Under the pieces are notes generated by a model. It was not told where the DNA came from. It saw only the letters and a list, made by a program, of their open reading frames with translations, and made no database searches. 64,000 nucleotides of DNA from positions 372,001-436,000 of the forward strand of contig LLEY01000013.1 in NCBI GenBank assembly GCA_001414485.1, written 5' to 3'. The translations under genes were made by a program, and so were the position numbers. This document shows, piece after piece, positions 47,843-58,706 of this stretch; the stretch's first letter is position 1; the number at the start of each line of letters is the position of its first letter. This DNA comes from Calycina herbarum. Lineage: Eukaryota; Ascomycota; Leotiomycetes; Helotiales; Pezizellaceae.

Positions 47843-48893
47843 ATTTCTGGGGTTCTTGATTTTAATGGGGGGGTGTACAAACGGGGCTGGAAATGCGCAT
47901 ACTTGTGCTAGGAGTTTTTGGTTTATTCTTGTATATTGATTGATTCATTGCATTTTGGCATTGGGTTTGGACTTGCATTGGGTGGTGGTAGCGTGGCGTT
48001 TTAGGGTGGAGATTGAATATATCCCATTTATGACTACATCTCCAGCCTTCTCAATAATTCGTGATTCGTTGCTACAGATGGGTACATCTCAAAAGCTCAA
48101 CACTATGTGATCTCATGCTTTTAACTCAATGGAAGCCCCCCTCCGCATCACCGGAGTATCTATCGCTACTTCTAAGAGAAAGGATGCCCAAACCTCACAC
48201 AAAAGCTACCCCGTGGTGCATCTCCATAACTTCAGATCATGCACAAAGATATTCCCGAAGAGAAACCGAACAATCTCCTTCCTTCTCCTCCACATGCCAA
48301 GCAAGCCACCCTGCGCCTTCTCGGATGCCTGAACCAATCATAGGTTATTGAGCGGGTATAAATCTGCAGGTCGTCAGCCTCATCAGCCCTGGAAGGAAGG
48401 GGCGGGGGAGTAGATAGACTCAGCCTTGTTGTACGTAGGAGGGGGGAGGAGGTTGGGTTGGGTTGGGGTTTCATGTTTTATTTTTATGAATTGTTTTGTT
48501 TCTAGGTTGGAGGGAGATCTCTTGTCGGGTTACTTGTTGTGGTTCTGTGAATACGTTTGAGAGTTGGTTGTTCTCTGGTTTCTCTTCTCTCTTTGTTTTG
48601 TTGGACAGAGCTAAGATTGAGATTGAGATCGAGATTTGAGGTCGATTGTTCTTTCCTTGCTTGCATCGGCGCCGACAGACCGAAAAGGTTAAAATTTGAG
48701 AGATCGTGTCTCAGCTGCCAGCCCGTCAAGCTGCGCTGCCAACGCTGGGCTTTGTCAACTCCCAAGGACGCCAATTCGAAGATCGAAAATCGGAGGCTCT
48801 CAAAATCCATTCGAACATCGATACCCAAACTCGAACTCGAACTCGCTAGAACTCACCAATCCTCACCTCACACTCACCCCAATACCCAAAAAA
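47843..48893. other. intergenic region, no gene seen
   Basis: Small overlapping ORFs occur on both strands without a domain. A G-rich tract lies at 48392-48470, and the 5' UTR of the next gene is CT/CA-rich (48840-48890). Confidence 0.5.
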
Positions 48894-49491
48894 ATGACAC
48901 TCCTCACAACACACATCCAACCAACCTGCTTCTCCTCCACCAACCTAACCCTCATACCCCCGACCTACCTCTACACCTCCCCCGGTCGCGCGTGTGTCGT
49001 CTCCTCCAATTTCAGCACCCCTTCGAATTCAAATCTCGACATATTGACCGTCTCCAATTCCTCAGGGTCCATGAGCGAAAGTGTTTTCCAAACTTGTTGT
49101 GGGATTGATTCCGGGATTGGACGGTTTAGTGAGGGGCGCTGTGGGTATGCGTATTGTAATGTGACGGATGGGGCGGCGGGGGAGGGGTTTATGGCTTGTT
49201 TGAATGCTACGGTATGTTACGGGGACTCTATTTCTTTTGAATGAATCTTTTTTGAATGATTCAGGAGCATTATTCTGTGCTGGTTCCTAAGATATTTTTT
49301 TGGTTCTTGGTAGCCGAATACTGACTCTCGTCTTTTAGGGAGGTGGGATTCGTGGGAAGTGTTTTTTGAGTGAGGTTGGGGGTTTGGGTGGTGAGGGGAA
49401 GAAGGGGGAGGGTGGGAAGATGGAGGGGAAGAGGAGTTTGGTGGGGATTGGGGTGTTGGTTGGGATTGTTGGGGGGATGGTGTTGTGTTGA
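48894..49491 (+). CDS. Cys-rich protein with C-terminal hydrophobic segment
   Basis: I do not recognise this gene by name. Two exons (48894-49211 and 49339-49491), joined by a 127-bp GT-AG intron, encode 156 aa. Conserved-looking motifs are SPGRACVVSSN, TCCGIDSGIGRFSEGRCGYA, YCNVTDGAAGEGFMACLNAT and GKCF: eight to ten cysteines in pairs plus several N-glycosylation sites. After a Gly/Lys/Glu-rich linker it ends with a hydrophobic stretch (SLVGIGVLVGIVGGMVLC), which could be a membrane anchor or GPI signal. No clear N-terminal signal peptide is visible from the chosen ATG, which sits in a good AAAATG context, so an upstream exon may be missing. It is probably an extracellular surface protein. 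Confidence 0.6.
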
Positions 49492-51357
49492 TGAAGGAGT
49501 ATTGCGTTGTTGTTGGAGGAGGCGTCGAAGAGCGAAGTTCGAAAGGGGAAGGATTGAGTTGACGAAAAAGAATCAAGTGTGCCTGGTTTGAGGGAGATTG
49601 GCGAGGGTTCACTTTGGCAACTGGAGAAGATTGGATTGGAATTCGGATTGGCCTTTGGTGATGGGTTGAAAAGTGCGATGGATGGAGGGAGATTCTGGGC
49701 TGGGAATTGTGTTTGGATTGGTTCTTTCAATATGGACGGGCAATTGGAAGGTAGCGAGGCAGGCGAGGGTTTTCTTTTTATTATATGTTTAGCATGGGGC
49801 GTTATGGCGAAGGAAATACCCATTTTTTGAGTTTGTTTATTAGCAGGATTGATATGGACAAGAAATGAAAAGTTCTTCTCTCGAGGGGTGAGCTTAAAAC
49901 AGACTCAACTTATGAGAGGTACAGATTATTGCTTGTTTGCTCTCACTTATTTCAGTGTTGTTATTAGATTATCTAAGTTGAGTTGTCAGATATATTCTTA
50001 ATTGACTGACTGCATCTTTCCTACCTTTGCTGACAGACTTTTCTTAGCATGTTACAAACTCGCAAGAATCTTACGATTGTTTGCTTCTCTTGTGCTTTGT
50101 TTCAGATTGCGCTTACTTTCCAGCCAGTTTCCCATTGATTAACTAACACTCATAACTAGCAGAATAACAATTGCCATCTGTTGAGCCTTCTTTGTGGGCT
50201 TTGTGGGGTCAACTAAAGCTGCAAAACATAAGTGAAAACATAATGTTTGGCACACAAGCTTGACTCTAATGTGGCTAGACTATTCTAGTCTTGACAAATA
50301 GAATGAAGCTGTCAATTAATTTATTTTTTCGGTGTGTATTTGTATCTCTTGAAAGGAACTCGCTTTTAGGCACTCAATTATGAATTTAGTCTCTATTAAT
50401 TTTCAGTTCTGGCGTACTTGGTATATTTTGGGTAAGAACGAAGGCTCTTTTATTTCAAGTAATTAACCTAGGCTAAATTAGGTTATGACATGCTCTTACT
50501 ACATGAGAACGACACCAATCTTTTTATCCACGAAGCTTTTCAGTGAGCCAGCCAACTTGAACTTCAAGCTTTATAAGAGCTTTGAACAACGGATCAATAC
50601 ATAAACCTTGATCAGTTTAATGATCAACTCTCAACAAACTCACGAATTATGAGAAGAGACAAACTATACCATCTCGTCTTTGTCTTTCAAACCAAACATT
50701 CTTCTTTCAAATGGGAGAAAGAATTTGAGGCTAGCTGAAGGAGTTTACAATCTCTGGTATGCATTGTTCATCAATTGTGGTATTGGCTAATTTGTAGTAT
50801 TTAGTAGTAATTCTAGTAAGCTTAACTATTCTATTATATTACTCGCGAATATTTAGAGTAATCAAGTTAATTAAACAAAGTTTAGAACGTCTTAAGGGCA
50901 TAGAAGATATTTACTCATGCGAGTAACATTTATTTAGTTTGATTATTCTATATTTTTAGAATACTCAAGTTAGGTGAGTGATTTTAGGGTATGCTTAGAG
51001 AGAATTGGTCAATATTATAATCGGTGAATAGAGTCTTCAGAGACCTATCAACCCAGCTACTTACTAGGAGGTATTTACTCGGTGTTTGTTTATCAGAGCA
51101 CGTGATAGTAAATCGGTTAAATATGATTGGTGAATCCGAAAGGCATCCACCACTTCCTTCAACCATTTTTTCAAACAACTGCCTGACGTATTTCAACCTT
51201 GCATAACCTCACCGTTGGCTTGTCAACTGGCCCGCCGAACAACTAAAAACTTGCGATTATCCTACACAAGTTCAATCTCATCATCCTCCCTTGTCGTCAA
51301 CTTGTCGCATACAGGCTAGCTAGCAAGCTATTCACTGTTCGGTCTCGCAACGTCAAG
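49492..51357. other. intergenic region, AT-leaning, no gene seen
   Basis: This is a 1.9 kb unique-looking stretch. Between 50.85 and 50.99 kb two blocks resembling TTTAGARTAMTCAAGTTA suggest another decayed repeat. No supported ORF was found. Confidence 0.45.
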
Positions 51358-52975
51358 ATGGTGCATATATTTGAAGCAATAAAGAAGGCGTTGGAAGAAA
51401 AGGACCTCCCACCCTATACAAAGAGTTCTTCTTGCCTCTATCCATCCGCTGTGGTATGTGACTCAGCATTTGGTAGACACTTGACAGTTCTAACAGAAAG
51501 TAGCTCGTCGCAGAGAGCGATGGCACAGAAAGAGTTATAGAGATTGTCACAGTATCAAAAGACACCATGTATCATCTCAACTCGCTTCTACGATATAAGG
51601 AAACCACTTTATTGAATGGTAGAGCTGGGATTCACCGACTTGCATGGGATCAACGACCAAATATATATGACGTCCAGGAGAAGTTTGGCTACAGCAGATT
51701 TGAACCAGCGCCAACAAACCAAGCATGGCAGTCAAGCTTTCTCACCAAGCAACAACAAGAAAACTTCCTTGTCAAATTCTGGCGCAGACTTCCCATCATA
51801 CCTAGGAGACTGATTTTGGAGTTTGTTGGGACAGTACACCCTCAACGTGTGGTAAGTTGTTTTCTAAAGCTATTTCTTTCAAGACCCATCGGCTTTCTTG
51901 CTACTATCTTGGAGAAAATGCTGACTCTCATATTTTGGCGTAGGTTCTCACTGGACGACCTCAACACCTCTTCCCCCCACCTGTACAGGAACCAAGTCCC
52001 TTCACAGACATGGAACACGATTTTCTTGCCCATTTTCTGCCACGCCTTCCCATAGAATTTAGAGAGCATATTTCAGGATTTTCCCACTTGCCCAATCTAA
52101 TCAAGCACCGAATTTTCCTCGATATTTCTCGTTCAAGACTTGAGCGAAAAATTTACCCAACCGCGTGTTCAGAACACACAACCCACCACACTCATATCAA
52201 CCAACCAGTCTGCAGTGGCTCTGTCAAGTACCAAGCATCTGCATTTATGTTTGCCAGCAAGGGAACACTCCAGAACACAATGGAACTATTGGGTCACAAC
52301 ATGTTGACAATTGAGCGTGGAGACAGTGTAGAAGTTTCAGAGTCTTCAGAGGTAGTTGTTGCAGAGTCTTCAAGGGAAGGGGGAGAAAATGTTGGCCAGC
52401 TTGTCAACCTCATTAGAGACATGTTGGTCTTTCATGGAAAGTGTTCAGAGCTTTGGTCAGCAAAGGAACTTCATTCGTCTCTTCTTCGCCTGAACGCTGC
52501 GCAGAAGGTCAAATCTGTTGCAATCTCGATACGCCATAGGGACTACATGAACATACTGGCCTCGTTGAAACACTATCCAAATCTTGAACTTGTCTTTATT
52601 GTGATCACAGACGAGGAGGAACGCCTAAGTGAAAGACGTTCTCTTTTAAGACGATGGACAAACAATCACTTGGGCTCAGAGCACCGCATCAGCCAACGAA
52701 ACGAACTCATGTACGAGGATCTGGGATGTTCGCCACCAGAAGACTCTCGGCTGGACAATGCAAATATATTCAGAAAGGAAGAAGTCATGGAAAGTGGGTT
52801 ATCCTCATGCAAAACTTTGAAGGATATCTTCATGGATGAGTATACATTTATATTGCGTTACGATGACCCAAGAACTATGACGGCACTCATGCATGCATTG
52901 AGTCGAGAGGTTAATGGCAAATTGGCTTGTCCAGTCATTCGATTTGTTAGGCAGGTTACCTTCCTGGAAGATTGA
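51358..52975 (+). CDS. hypothetical protein with a 2EXR-like motif
   Basis: Three exons (51358-51453, 51504-51851, 51944-52975) encode 491 aa; both introns are GT-AG and phase 0. Around residues 118-150 the sequence FLVKFWRRLPIIPRRLILEF followed by VGTVHPQRVV resembles the 2EXR motif, an F-box-like element common in fungal proteins of unknown function. A second similar stretch FLPRLPIEFREHI lies near residue 180. The middle has a Ser/Glu-rich segment (VEVSESSEVVVAESSREGG). The C-terminal part contains LKHYPNLELVFIVITDEEER, typical of the beta-strand following 2EXR. No function can be assigned. The AT-rich 1.9 kb upstream contains no competing start. Confidence 0.68.
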
Positions 52976-54210
52976 CTGTCTAATTTTCAATTTTCAGGGG
53001 AGCACTGTCACTATCAGAAGGGGTTTGTTTCTCATTGGAGGCCTTGGGAGGATAGTTTAGACAGTGAGATTTTTTGCTGTGTAGAACTGGATCTTCTTCT
53101 TTACTGCGTATTTTACTGAACAGCAGTATGAGAATCAGAGAATGGAGGGAGTGGATCAGAGTCTTGAGGAAGTTGATGGTATTGGAGATCTTGTTGGTTC
53201 TAAGTCTACTAGATTTTCCATATTCCTGCTAGTAATGTAATGAGTATTGAGGTTTCTTTCCCTCTCGCCATGTGATATCTCCTTATAACGCCTTCCAAAA
53301 CTTTAATAGTAATGCAATTAATGAAATGCCCCAAGTTCTTGTTGCCAATTCAACTGATGAGGCTCTACGGTCCCACTTCGATGTCCTGTCACAATATGAT
53401 GCTTCAACTATCTGAAAATATCTGGTTAACAACTTAGACCAGTCCTAGAACAATAAAGAGTATTTATTGCCTGCTTTGATTGTCCATCGCGAGGTATCCC
53501 GACCGTCGGGTAGTGGCAGGCAACAAGCAGATGTAGTACAGTTGTTTGCAAGCAGTTTGGAAATTGCCTCCACAGATAAAAGGCAGCATTCTCCCCACCG
53601 CACATGAAACTCCCAAAAGGCAACAAATACAAGTAAGACGCCCGGTCCTAGCTCTCTGTCCCCTACTGCCCTACTGTACCAAATATTGACCGAAATATTC
53701 TGGTACAATTAAAACCTAGAAGCTCGATTGGTTAATGGTCCTGAACCTACTCGGTTAAGAGGTACTCGTACAATAGGATAGCAGATGGAAGAACAGGGGC
53801 CAAACTTCTACACAACGTTGTTTTTAGTAATGCAGAGGGGCAATACATACAGGGAATTGAACCCTGGTTTTACGTGAACAGCGAGTTTGAAATCCGCAAG
53901 TGATGCGTAGCTGAGGAAATCCTATCACTAGAAGATTAAAGATATGAAGACACGGAAAGTTCTACCAGTGTCTAGACAATGCGAGTACGTAAGTGCAATA
54001 GAGTAGAAAATTGAATGAATGTGTGTATATTTTCAAACTATCAAGAGCTCCAGAGCTCTCGACAAATTTACATCTAATGCAACAACCAAATGTAATGCTC
54101 CAAATTGTGTATGCCAAGAAAGTAACCCCCAATGCAGGTGCCAAAAAAAAAACTCGTCTCAATATGCTACAAACCACCAACCAAAGTAAATTCCAACCCA
54201 ACAAGCACAC
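52976..54210. other. intergenic region, no gene seen
   Basis: This is unique sequence with several short palindromes. A T-arm-like GGGTTCAATTCCC on the minus strand at about 53850-53865 was checked as a tRNA and rejected. Confidence 0.45.
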
Positions 54211-54711
54211 TTACAAGCCACAAGAGAAGCTGCAATCCATGGAGATGTTCTCCTTGTTGATATCGTATCCAGAGAAGATGTTGTAGCTTCCAAAGTCAAC
54301 CTTTCCGACCTTACAGTAGCCAGTGCTTTTTGATGACCACGCCTGTGTATCAAATGTGAAGTTGACTTCATCCCCGCTGTACTGAGCAACCAAGTCCTTA
54401 GCGTCTTTGCGGCTTCCGAAAGGTGCGACGGAAAGTTTTACACCCGTTGCGTCGAGGGAACCAGTTGTGATTTTTTGGATGACGTGGGGTCCATTGTTGT
54501 CAGGCGAAAATACGGTCATGGAGATGACATTGTGGGTTCCATGGGTCTTGTAGTTGAGGTGGAATGAGCATGCTGCGTTTCGTCTGGCGAGGTCTCTGAT
54601 TTCTAGGTCTCTGATTTCTAATTCTGGGGCTGGGAGAGCGGCTCCGAGGACGGAGTTGGAGAGGAGGTAGACTGCGAGGGCAGCTGAGGCGACGGAGTTT
54701 GTGAATTGCAT
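54211..54711 (-). CDS. small secreted protein of unknown function
   Basis: A single exon encodes 166 aa. A signal peptide is clear: MQFTNSVASAALAVYLLSNS then VLGAALPAPE, with probable cleavage after VLGA. A duplicated LEIRD-LEIRD precedes LARR, a Kex2-like dibasic site, so a propeptide is likely. The mature part has four cysteines (AACSF, GYCKVG, DCSFSC), a size typical of fungal secreted effector-like or adhesive proteins. There is no recognised domain. The stop TAA at 54211-54213 overlaps a GTAAGT donor motif, so a further 3' exon cannot be excluded. The long AC-rich leader upstream and the signal peptide fix the start. Confidence 0.7.
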   Translation of the reverse strand: MQFTNSVASAALAVYLLSNSVLGAALPAPELEIRDLEIRDLARRNAACSFHLNYKTHGTHNVISMTVFSPDNNGPHVIQKITTGSLDATGVKLSVAPFGSRKDAKDLVAQYSGDEVNFTFDTQAWSSKSTGYCKVGKVDFGSYNIFSGYDINKENISMDCSFSCGL

Positions 54712-55037
54712 TTTGGAAGTTTGGTGAAAGTGAAAGTTTTATTTGTTGGAACTGAAAAGTTGAAAGTGTTTTGAAGTGGAAATTGGAGTATGAATGTAGT
54801 CTAGGAAAGAATGACTGAGGAAATTGGAAGTGTTGATGAGAACGAAAGAAGAAGAAGATGCTGTGATGATGAGAAAGAAGAGCGGAAAACTTGAGGGGTA
54901 GAAAACCTATATACTCTCGAAGCATCTCTCAAAGGCCCCATAAGCTTTTGCCTTTCGCAAATAACCAGAAAGGGTTATAAATGGGTCAGCGTGTAAATAT
55001 CCAGTAGAAACGAGGCAAAATCGACGAACTCCACCTT

Positions 55038-55241
55038 TTGGAAATTGAAGCTGATGATAATCCTCCCAAACCAAGTATCCCTCCAAATGTATTTTTACAT
55101 AAAGTTGACAGAGGCGCAGTACAGTCTCTTGTTTGTGATCCTTCTATTCATGTAGGTGATATTTTGAGAATCGAACAGCGAAATTGCCGCCCCCGTTTGT
55201 CGGTTGTCGTAACCAATCCCCTAGTAACTTGCTGGGGGTAA
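55038..55241 (+). pseudogene. ORF fragment, possibly decayed gene
   Basis: This 67-codon frame with coding-like composition is not recognised. It ends just before a donor-like GGG|GTAAGT at 55239. It shares a loosely similar PPNxF...GAxQSL pattern with the frame at 56275, but too weakly to claim a duplication. Confidence 0.25.
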
Positions 55242-56008
55242 GTCACGTTTTATTTCTGGAATATGTTCCGCTTTGGGACACCGTAAATCCTCCCGCTTTA
55301 CGCGCTGGAAGCGGAAAACCGGATGCTGATATGCAAGTTTGGAAGTTCAAGATGGTATTAAGTGCTCCAACGAGAATACAGTTGGCACACTTCCTAATAT
55401 TATGCGAAAAGGTTGAAAAAGGGGTGCCGTTGTTCCATAATCTTGTAGGTAAATATCAGTAGTACTGCAAAAGAAGCACGGTTACAGCTGATGATTCGGT
55501 GAACGGAAATTTTGAAGTGTTGAGTGATGCCAATGGTGGTCGAGTCACACCACATTGCCCCACCAAAGCAGGGCCCGTACGATTACGCCGTTTACTTGAA
55601 GTCTGACTGGCTCTCTTGAATTGTGAAGGAATAAAAGTCCATTTTGTTATTTTCGTGCCGTGTTGTTGCTCAGTCTGCCTAACTTCCATTGCAAGTCAAC
55701 CATAGATACTCATACGGAACTCGGCATACTAGTGAGGCCAAGTAAGTGGAATACAGGCATTTTACGTGAAATGCTCTGCCGCGAATGCTTAAATATAACT
55801 CTAACGGGTTGCTTAGTAAAATCCCAGAGGGAGAAGGTAAAGCGAGATAAGCGCTTTTCTCCCGAGAAACTGTCGAACAAGGTAAACTCACACTTTTAAG
55901 TGCTTGCAATAGTCGTAACTACCATGAGACTGTAAGATCTCGGTTAGAGGTGCTTTACGATGACCGGAATGAGATGGAGGAGATCGCGGGGGGAAAAACA
56001 TGGGAAAT

Positions 56009-56103
56009 ACTTACTCTCCCCCCCTTAACTGTCTGTCATGTGAAAGGGTAGTTTGGCTGTGAAAATGTCTGTGCGTCTACAGACAGTTAAGGGGGGAGAG
56101 TAC
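56009..56103. mobile_element. small hairpin element with near-perfect 23-bp inverted repeats
   Basis: Left arm TACTCTCCCCCCCTTAACTG followed by TCTG, and right arm CAGACAGTTAAGGGGGGAGA followed by GTA, are inverted repeats differing only by one extra C. They enclose a 45-bp loop. Such small foldback elements are non-autonomous mobile elements or transcribed hairpins. No target duplication is obvious. Confidence 0.75.
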
Positions 56104-56274
56104 CTGCATCGCCTCTTCTGCTGTAGCATGTAACCCCAAATCTTGGAACAAAAGAATCCCACAACCATCCAAGACTCCATGTGCTAGAAATTAGTTAGCG
56201 TCTACAGTCCTTTCCAGTATCGTCTGACCAGATGTTGATGAAGGTGGATCTGTAAAAGTGGATGGCGTGAGCTC

Positions 56275-56892
56275 ATGCTTCGGTCGTGTAATCCTTTGCT
56301 CGTGCCTCCACCGAACCCCATGAACATCCTTCGTATTTCGGAGGGGGCGGCTCAGTCTCTAACCTTGATCGAACCTCAACTGTTTGATGAAGTCAGGAAA
56401 ATAACCTCCCTTATCTGGGAAGAAATTAAGTACCCAAGTGTTGAACTACCTTCATTCAGGACCTTTTAAGAGAACGAATCTTTAAAAATGTCTGGTGAAA
56501 TATCAACGATTGCTAACTTACTGAAGAAAGTGAAGGATTGTTGTGATGTATTAAAAGAGGGTTCGAAGAAGCGAAACACTGGTTTCTTGGTTTTACTCCC
56601 TGCCATTCGGATAATCCATATCATTTCTGGAGTAATGAGAAATCAAGTCAGATACTCGCCGAGGGCAGAATCTTTCACTGAAAACATATCTCCCCTGGTG
56701 TTTGGGAAGATAAGCGATTCGAGCATTACCCTCCTCACCTACTATCCCTTGGATTGTGCGAAACAGCCGAGGACGATCAAAGTATTTTTTTCGAGATTCG
56801 AGAAGGTTTATAAGAATAAGAAGTTATATTGTTTGATTTTTCTAGCCTGCATCAATTACTATGATTATCCGAGAATATTTTGTACAGCATGA
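56275..56892 (+). pseudogene. interrupted ORF of unknown origin
   Basis: One frame stays open for 64 codons from 56275, meets a single TAA at 56467-56469, then continues open from 56488 for 134 codons. This suggests a once-continuous gene. The second half has hydrophobic segments (TGFLVLLPAIRIIHIISG). I do not recognise it. Confidence 0.3.
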
Positions 56893-57245
56893 GAGAAGGG
56901 TGCCACAGAGCAATGGGCGGGCGTCTTCCTAACCTGACTTTTTCCTGTCTATCACGAGCTCCGATAGCTATATCAACCACAAGAACCAAAGCTACGATCT
57001 GTGATATCATTTCGTAGATGGAAGTTGTTGTTGAGGGTCAGTGACAGCAATAAAGTGGTGGGGAGTGAGAAATAAGGGGCGGCGGCCACCCCGCCCCGCC
57101 TCGCGACGGAAGGTGGAGGTCCTGAAATGAAGGGCGTGCACATCGCGTCTCCCAGCTTGGTTATCCTTTGATATAAACAACAACTTCTCATCTCAAGACC
57201 CTCAATTGAACACTTCTTGCCGTCTACGCCGTCTACAACTCCAAA

Positions 57246-58207
57246 ATGACGACAGCCACACTTCCTCCAGAAATTTGGACTCGTGTGATCGAGAAATATG
57301 CCGAACCCTCAGCAGAAGATCCAGTTGATCTAAGTGAACTCTGGATGAGCCACCGCTTTGTCTGTAGAATCTTCAGGACAGCGGTGGAAGATGTATTTCG
57401 AGACAAATACCTAAGAAAGACGTATATCCGATGGGATCTCGGTATTTCCCTCCACAAAACCTGTTATCGCGTTCGAAGAACTAACTGATGTTAGGCATGG
57501 CTCGGTCCCGGGATGGAACGAAGACTTATTTAGGACTTGAGTATGAATTCGATTGTCTGATTGAAGACAAGGATGCGGCGGTATTTGGCACAGATGCTGG
57601 CGAAGAGGAATTCCATAAAGAGGTAAACAATAGACTGCGAGAGGCGGTTGAGGATCGTGGAACGCTCTATCCGGTTTTCCTCCCCAAGCATACCGTGCAG
57701 ATCAATCGCGAACTTTTCGACAGCCCGATTCCTGGCCTCGAGGTCAATTACGATGATCTAACTATAAGATTTGACTGGAAGGCACTGTTCACAAGGTTTT
57801 ACGGAGAGGAAAGACATTATCACCGTTTAGTGGCGGAGTTTTCCGGGCGTCAACAACGGTTTGCGGAAGAGCTGAAGAGGAAGATGCAGAGAGGGGAGAT
57901 TGACATGCAGGAAATGATGCAGAGAGCCTTCATGATGATTGCGGATTGGAGCCAGAAGTCATACAAAGCCGCGCGAAGAGCCAGGATTTCAAGGTCATTG
58001 AAGGAGCAAGGAGATAACTTGGATTGGGAAACTTTGAGTGGAGATATGGCTGCAGAGGAAAAGGAAGCCTTGGAAACCTTGGCCAAAGTAAGACAGTTTG
58101 CTAGCATGGAGGATAGTGACGACGAAGTGAGTGACGAGGACGAGGACGACGATGAAGAGGAAAACGAAGAGGATGAATGGGAGGATGAGGAAACCGTCCA
58201 TGATTAA
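57246..58207 (+). CDS. F-box-like hypothetical protein with acidic C-terminus
   Basis: Two exons (57246-57441 and 57495-58207) encode 302 aa with a 53-bp GT-AG intron. The N-terminus, TLPPEIWTRVIEKYAEP...LSELWMSHRFVCRIFRTAVEDVF, has the shape of an F-box helix pair (LPPEIW, RxVCRxF). The centre contains LFDSPIPGLEVNYDDLTIRF and DWKALFTRFYGEERHYH. A Lys/Arg/Gln-rich helix follows, and the last 35 residues are almost all Asp/Glu. It is probably an SCF adaptor-like or nuclear protein; no family name can be given with confidence. The ATG at 57246 directly precedes the F-box. Confidence 0.7.
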
Positions 58208-58706
58208 TTTAGAGACGAGAATCTTTTGATTCCGCTAGTACGACCGGTACATCGAATATCAGACCAGTTCAGCAACTCTGTCCAGTGACAGTTGATCTTT
58301 TCAGTCCGGAGTATCTACCGTGGAACATCAGGTACAGGCACGTACCGATTGCGGAAACCAACGGATCTTTTATCCCGAGGGCCCGTGACATGGGGCCATG
58401 TCTTTAATCGCTGTATCGTATGTTCCCATCGTATGATTTTCTTTTATTTTCTGGGGAATGCAAGAATTGCACGTCATCTGCCGAAGGGCAGGCTAAAAAA
58501 ATGTCACTGTGTTTTGAGAATGTATGGTGATATTCTTTCCCTTTTTCCTATTTTTTGGAAGTCAAAAGCTTCCTTTCTTGAGATCATATCGTTGTTGCAA
58601 CCACGTACCACAATACAACCCATTGCTCTTAGCATCTGCGAATAGAGCACCTGAAATACCACGGGTTTTCTGTTCCTGGGCGGTACCCTAAACAATTCAA
58701 TTCACA
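58208..58706. other. intergenic region, no gene seen
   Basis: A 500-bp spacer between two co-directional genes; nothing recognisable. Confidence 0.5.

Larger units (their letters stand above)
54712..57245. other. region with decayed ORFs around a hairpin element
   Basis: Open frames at 55038-55241 and 55184-55462, and one interrupted by a stop at 56467-56469 (56275-56892), look like remnants of coding sequence. None could be identified. The inverted-repeat element at 56009-56103 lies between them. Confidence 0.45.

Noticed and set aside
50850..50990. Possible further MITE copy
   Set aside because: Only two loosely similar TTTAGARTAMTCAAGTTA blocks are visible, with no terminal inverted repeats.
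53840..53940. tRNA-like T-arm GGGTTCAATTCCC on the minus strand
   Set aside because: No 5' acceptor strand complementary to the expected 3' acceptor (TATGTAT) and no proper anticodon stem lie at the right distance.
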